Positions 60,289 to 64,000 of a stretch of 64,000 nucleotides of DNA are shown one piece after another. The notes below the pieces were generated by a model that saw only the letters and a program-made list of their open reading frames with translations, was not told the DNA's origin and did not search any database. The stretch's first letter is position 1; each line of letters begins with the position of its first letter. This DNA comes from Firmicutes bacterium CAG:345 (GTDB lineage: Bacteria; Bacillota_I; Bacilli_A; RFN20; CAG-288): NCBI GenBank assembly GCA_000433315.1, contig FR893385.1, positions 292,799 to 356,798 on the forward strand. Direction: 5' to 3'. A program made the translations under genes and the position numbers.

Positions 60289-63003
60289 ATGGAATTAAAA
60301 GAAACTCTAATTATGCCTAAAGGCACCTTTGAAATGAGAGGAAATCTCCCAACAAAAGAGCCTGTATACTTAAAAAGATGGCAAGAAATGGACCTCTATA
60401 ACGAAGTCTTAAAAAAGAATGAAGGCCATGATGCATTCTATCTTCATGATGGTCCTCCATATGCTAATAACGATATCCACGCTGGTCATGCTTTGAACAA
60501 AATTGTTAAAGATATGATTATCCGTTATAAAGCATTAAAAGGATTTTATACTCCGTTTACTCCAGGTTGGGATACTCACGGACTTCCTATCGAAAATGCA
60601 GTAAGTAAAAATGGCGCTGATAGACGAAAAATGTCAACCGTTGATTTTCGCAACCTTTGTATGAAATATGCCTTAAAAGAAGTTGAAAAACAAAAAAGCC
60701 AAATGGTAAGATTAGGTCTTATTGGTGATTTTAACAATCCATATATAACTCTAAAACCTGAATATGAAAAAGCACAAATTCAAGTTTTTGCTTCTATGGC
60801 ATTACAAGGATATATTTATCGTGGACTAAAACCTGTTAACTGGTCTTGGAGCTCAGAATCCGCTTTAGCAGAAGCAGAAATCGAATATCAAGATGTTGAA
60901 GCAACAACAATTTATGTTGCCTTTAAATCATTAGATGAAAAAGGTCCTATTAAAAAAGGCGATTCATTTATAATTTGGACTACAACACCTTGGACAATTC
61001 CAGCAAACCTTGCTGTTTGTTTAAACCCTAAGATGGAATACGGAATTTATGAAACAAAATTTGGTCGTATAATCCTTGCAACTAAACTTGCTGGAGAATT
61101 CTTTAAAAAAGTTAATATTGAAAATATTGAACCTGTTGAAAAATTTGTTGGACAAGATGCTGAATATATTAACTTAAAACACCCTCTTTATGATCGTACC
61201 TCATTAGTAATAGTCGGTGACCATGTTACCGATGATGCTGGTACTGGATGCGTTCATACTGCACCAGGTCATGGTCAAGATGACTATAAAGTTTGCTTAA
61301 AATATGATATCAAGCCATTTTGTCCAGTCGATGATCATGGAAAAATGATGGAAGAGGCAGGTCCAAGATTAGCTGGAAAATTCTATGAAGAAGCCAATGA
61401 CATCGTTTTGAACATGTTAAAAGAAGTAGGTGCTCTATTATATTCTGAAAAAATAGTTCACTCTTATCCTCATGATTGGAGAACACATAAACCTCTTATC
61501 TTCCGTGCTACAACTCAATGGTTTGCCTCTTTAAAGCCATTTAAAAATGAATTGCTAAAAGCAGTAGATGAAATGGAGTTTAAACCTTCCTGGGGTAAAA
61601 AACGTTTATCCCAAATGATTGAGAATCGTGATGATTGGTGCATATCAAGGCAAAGAGTATGGGGTGTTCCAATTCCAATTATCTATTGTGAAGATGGTAC
61701 TCCTATTGTTGAGAAAGAGGTGTTTGACCATATTGCTGATATCATTGGTGAAAAAGGCTCTGCAGCTTGGTTTGAATTAAGTGAAAAAGAATTATTACCT
61801 GAAGGATATACCAATAGTCATTCTCCTAATGGCATTTATACTAAAGAAAAAGACATTATGGATGTTTGGTTCGATTCAGGTTCAAGCTTCTTATCTGTAG
61901 ATAAAAATAGAAATAGACCTTTCCCTGCCGATTTATATTTAGAAGGTAACGATCAATATCGTGGTTGGTATAACTCTTCTTTAATTCTTTCAATTGCTAC
62001 TACTGGTATTAAGCCATGTAAAAAAATTATCACACATGGAATGATGGTCGATGCTAATGGTGAAAAATTCTCAAAATCTAAAGGGAACGGAGTTGATCCT
62101 AACAAAATTTGTTCCACATATGGAGCTGATATCTTCCGTTTTTGGGTCGCTTCAGTTGACTTTACTCAAGAAACTCGCCTATCAGAAGATTTAATTAAAA
62201 TTTGTTCAGAAAATTACAGAAAAATTAGAAATACATTCAAATTCATGTTAGCTAATCTTTATGATTCAAAAGATGAATTTGCAGATTTAACTGGTAATAT
62301 TGAACTTGGAATGGTTGATAAATTAATTCTCAATGAATTAGGATTAGTTGTAAAAAATGTTGATAAAGCATATAACAATTGTGATTTCAATATTGCATGC
62401 TCAACTATTTTAAATTTTGTTGTCAACGACTTATCTGCCTTCTATTTAAAAATTGCAAAAGACTTCTTATATTGTGAAAGAAAAGACTCCAAACTTAGAA
62501 AAGCTATTCAATACACAATGTTAAAAATTACTAAAGATTTAGCAATAATGCTCTCACCTATTATTCCTTTCACTACAGATGAAGTAAATGATCATTTACC
62601 TCCTTACGCAAAAATTGAAAAAAATATTGCTCTTGGAGATTTCCCAATTGAAGAATTTGATGCAAAACTTCATGAAGAATATTTGACACTTAACAACATC
62701 ATGAAAAAAGTTAAAGTTGAAGTAGAAAGCTTAGTTCAATCAAAAGAAATTAATTCATTCAGTGAAGCAGAAGTTGACTATAAACCAGAAGAAAATGAGA
62801 AAGAAGTAATTAATAATTTAGGTGAAGCTGAATTAGCTAGATGCTTAAGCATAACAGCTATTCACTTATCCGATAAAATTGCTTCATATAAAACCAGTAA
62901 GCATAGATGTGATCGCTGTTGGAACTTTGTTGATGATATTCATGAACATGGTGAAGATCATCTTTGCTCTCGTTGTTTAGATATTATTGAAAATCATGAA
63001 TAA
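60289..63003 (+). CDS. ileS: Isoleucyl-tRNA synthetase
   Basis: Charges tRNA-Ile, with an editing domain for valine. 904 residues from ATG 60289 (AGGAGG upstream); a GTG further up lies in the T-box. HIGH-type motif HAGH at 64-67, editing-domain TGCVHTAPGHGQDD, KFSKS near 592, and a C-terminal zinc ribbon with CDRCW and CSRC. This is the short bacterial IleS type. Overlaps lspA by 8 bases. Confidence 0.98.
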   Translation: MELKETLIMPKGTFEMRGNLPTKEPVYLKRWQEMDLYNEVLKKNEGHDAFYLHDGPPYANNDIHAGHALNKIVKDMIIRYKALKGFYTPFTPGWDTHGLPIENAVSKNGADRRKMSTVDFRNLCMKYALKEVEKQKSQMVRLGLIGDFNNPYITLKPEYEKAQIQVFASMALQGYIYRGLKPVNWSWSSESALAEAEIEYQDVEATTIYVAFKSLDEKGPIKKGDSFIIWTTTPWTIPANLAVCLNPKMEYGIYETKFGRIILATKLAGEFFKKVNIENIEPVEKFVGQDAEYINLKHPLYDRTSLVIVGDHVTDDAGTGCVHTAPGHGQDDYKVCLKYDIKPFCPVDDHGKMMEEAGPRLAGKFYEEANDIVLNMLKEVGALLYSEKIVHSYPHDWRTHKPLIFRATTQWFASLKPFKNELLKAVDEMEFKPSWGKKRLSQMIENRDDWCISRQRVWGVPIPIIYCEDGTPIVEKEVFDHIADIIGEKGSAAWFELSEKELLPEGYTNSHSPNGIYTKEKDIMDVWFDSGSSFLSVDKNRNRPFPADLYLEGNDQYRGWYNSSLILSIATTGIKPCKKIITHGMMVDANGEKFSKSKGNGVDPNKICSTYGADIFRFWVASVDFTQETRLSEDLIKICSENYRKIRNTFKFMLANLYDSKDEFADLTGNIELGMVDKLILNELGLVVKNVDKAYNNCDFNIACSTILNFVVNDLSAFYLKIAKDFLYCERKDSKLRKAIQYTMLKITKDLAIMLSPIIPFTTDEVNDHLPPYAKIEKNIALGDFPIEEFDAKLHEEYLTLNNIMKKVKVEVESLVQSKEINSFSEAEVDYKPEENEKEVINNLGEAELARCLSITAIHLSDKIASYKTSKHRCDRCWNFVDDIHEHGEDHLCSRCLDIIENHE

Positions 63004-63625
63004 ATTCAATTTAAAAGAATGTCTAAAGGAATGTAAGAAAGGAGCCATTATAGTTGCCAAATATTATCTATGGGTAATAATCTTATTATTCATACTTGAT
63101 ATTGGCTCAAAACAATTAATGGATCATATTTTAAAAACTCCTGGAAATTCAATAACTATTATCCCACATTTTTTCTCTTTCACTTTAGTTTATAACACTG
63201 GTGCTGCTTGGGGAATATTTGGCGGACAGACATGGCTACTAGTTTCAATGTCTGTAATATGTGGTTTAGCTATGCTGTTTTTTCTCATTTACAAAGCGCC
63301 AAAACTATCAAAAATGCCTAAAATCGCTTTATCTTTAATGATTCCAGGTGCTTTTGGAAATCTTATAGATAGAGCCTTTTACGAAAAAGGTGTCATAGAT
63401 TTCTTACAATTTACATTTATTGATTTTCCTGTTTTCAATATGGCAGATTCATATTTAGTAATCGGAATCATCATTTTGATTATTTGGTATATTATTGTTG
63501 AAATTAATGATATCAAAAACAAAAATGAAAAAAATCAATCTGATAAAGATACTGCAAATTTATCATCTGCCAAAGAAAAGCTTCTAGAAAAGTCTGAAAA
63601 CGAGGATAAGACTGATGATAAATAA
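62996..63625 (+). CDS. lspA: Lipoprotein signal peptidase
   Basis: Membrane aspartic protease that cuts the signal of prolipoproteins, including the several encoded in this window. Four helices; catalytic Asp residues in GNLIDRAF and NMADSY; also VYNTGAAWG. 209 residues from ATG 62996; longer than usual because of N-terminal (~20) and a charged C-terminal tail of ~40 residues (NKNEKNQSDKDTANL ...). Starts within the end of ileS and overlaps rluD. Confidence 0.96.
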   Translation: MNKFNLKECLKECKKGAIIVAKYYLWVIILLFILDIGSKQLMDHILKTPGNSITIIPHFFSFTLVYNTGAAWGIFGGQTWLLVSMSVICGLAMLFFLIYKAPKLSKMPKIALSLMIPGAFGNLIDRAFYEKGVIDFLQFTFIDFPVFNMADSYLVIGIIILIIWYIIVEINDIKNKNEKNQSDKDTANLSSAKEKLLEKSENEDKTDDK

Positions 63626-64000
63626 AAAACAATTTACTTGCACAAAAAATGGAAGATTGGATGAAATTTTAGCAGAACATCTTCAATTATCCCGCTCTCA
63701 AGCACAAAAATACATCAAACAAGGTGTTGAAATAGATGGTAAAAAAATATCTAAATCCGGTTGTTCAATAAAGGAAGGTCAAGTAGTTACCTTCTATTCT
63801 CTAGAAATTAAGGAAGAAGAAAAGCCTGATTTAGATATTGTACCTTACAAAACAATATACGAAGATAATGATATTCTAGTTATAAATAAGCCTAGAGGTT
63901 TAGTTGTTCATCCTTCAGCTGGTCATAAAAATGATACATTAGTCAATTATTTGGTTCATCATTATAAAACCTTATCTAAACAAATGGAAGATGAAAATAC
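63615..64000 (+). CDS. rluD: RluD-type 23S rRNA pseudouridine synthase, 3' part cut
   Basis: The first 128 codons are visible. An S4 RNA-binding domain (GRLDEILAEHLQLSRSQ ... GVEIDGKKI) is followed by the start of the catalytic domain (YEDNDILVINKPRGLVVHP, then GHKNDTLVNYL). The catalytic Asp (RLD motif) lies beyond the window. The start ATG overlaps the lspA stop by 11 bases, with GAGGA upstream inside lspA. The lspA-rluD order is common in Bacillota. Confidence 0.93.
   Translation, partial: MINKKQFTCTKNGRLDEILAEHLQLSRSQAQKYIKQGVEIDGKKISKSGCSIKEGQVVTFYSLEIKEEEKPDLDIVPYKTIYEDNDILVINKPRGLVVHPSAGHKNDTLVNYLVHHYKTLSKQMEDEN

Overview
The window is a stretch of AT-rich, densely packed chromosome from a Gram-positive-type (Bacillota/Bacilli) bacterium. 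TGA is used as a stop (for example at the end of the S41 peptidase gene next to uvrB), so this is not the Mycoplasma code. The T-box ileS leader, the rpsP-khpA-rimM-trmD and glmU-prs gene orders, lspA, pgsA, lipoproteins and the small AT-rich genes suggest an uncultured, host-associated Bacilli lineage of the RF39/RFN20/Acholeplasma-like kind. The lineage is an inference from style and was not tested by search.

Layout. 1-4.1 kb: a cut-off membrane protein, a uracil permease behind what looks like a UTP-sensing leader-peptide attenuator, a small membrane protein and trpS. 4.3-8.5 kb: a secreted protein with two putative cysteine-peptidase domains, followed by three tandem copies of a small lipoprotein gene; the middle copy is broken, and the spacers hold decayed pieces of the peptidase gene's 3' end. 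8.5-15.7 kb: pgsA, a membrane protein, uvrB with an S41 protease, a polyprenyl-phosphate-type glycosyltransferase. 15.8-22.4 kb: a Ca2+/Mn2+-type P-ATPase under a yybP-ykoY (Mn2+) riboswitch, diverging from a three-gene ABC-2 exporter; a HAD phosphatase. 22.4-24.8 kb: a three-tRNA operon (Ala, Met, a second CAU tRNA) followed by a small accessory segment (XRE regulator, frameshifted lipoprotein). 24.8-31.9 kb: MATE exporter, ispE, glmU, prs, a Nudix hydrolase, and trmD-rimM-khpA-rpsP.

32.0-53.3 kb is the most unusual part: eight tightly packed genes on the minus strand, apparently read from one promoter at about 53,350. In transcription order they encode (1) a GH3-like protein joined through two membrane helices to an AAA+-like domain, both enzymatic halves lacking their key motifs; (2) an intact membrane-tethered McrB-type AAA+ ATPase that is a paralogue of that dead domain; (3, 4) two membrane-anchored giant proteins made of MBG-type Ig-like repeats (786 and 2213 residues); (5, 6) two membrane proteins; (7) a membrane-anchored BspA-type leucine-rich-repeat protein; (8) a 1453-residue protein with four membrane helices and a long helical-repeat region. 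I do not know a described system with this composition. It looks like a cell-surface assembly with a cytoplasmic motor.

53.4-64 kb: the tRNA t6A genes tsaE-tsaB-rimI-tsaD with DUF402 and DUF3137 genes, a kinase-like protein divergent from a second MATE exporter, and T-box-ileS-lspA-rluD.

Several single genes (both MATE exporters, the HAD phosphatase, the kinase-like gene) have a -10 box only 6-10 bases before the start codon and no Shine-Dalgarno site, suggesting leaderless mRNAs. Intrinsic terminators often overlap the stop codon of the gene they end.
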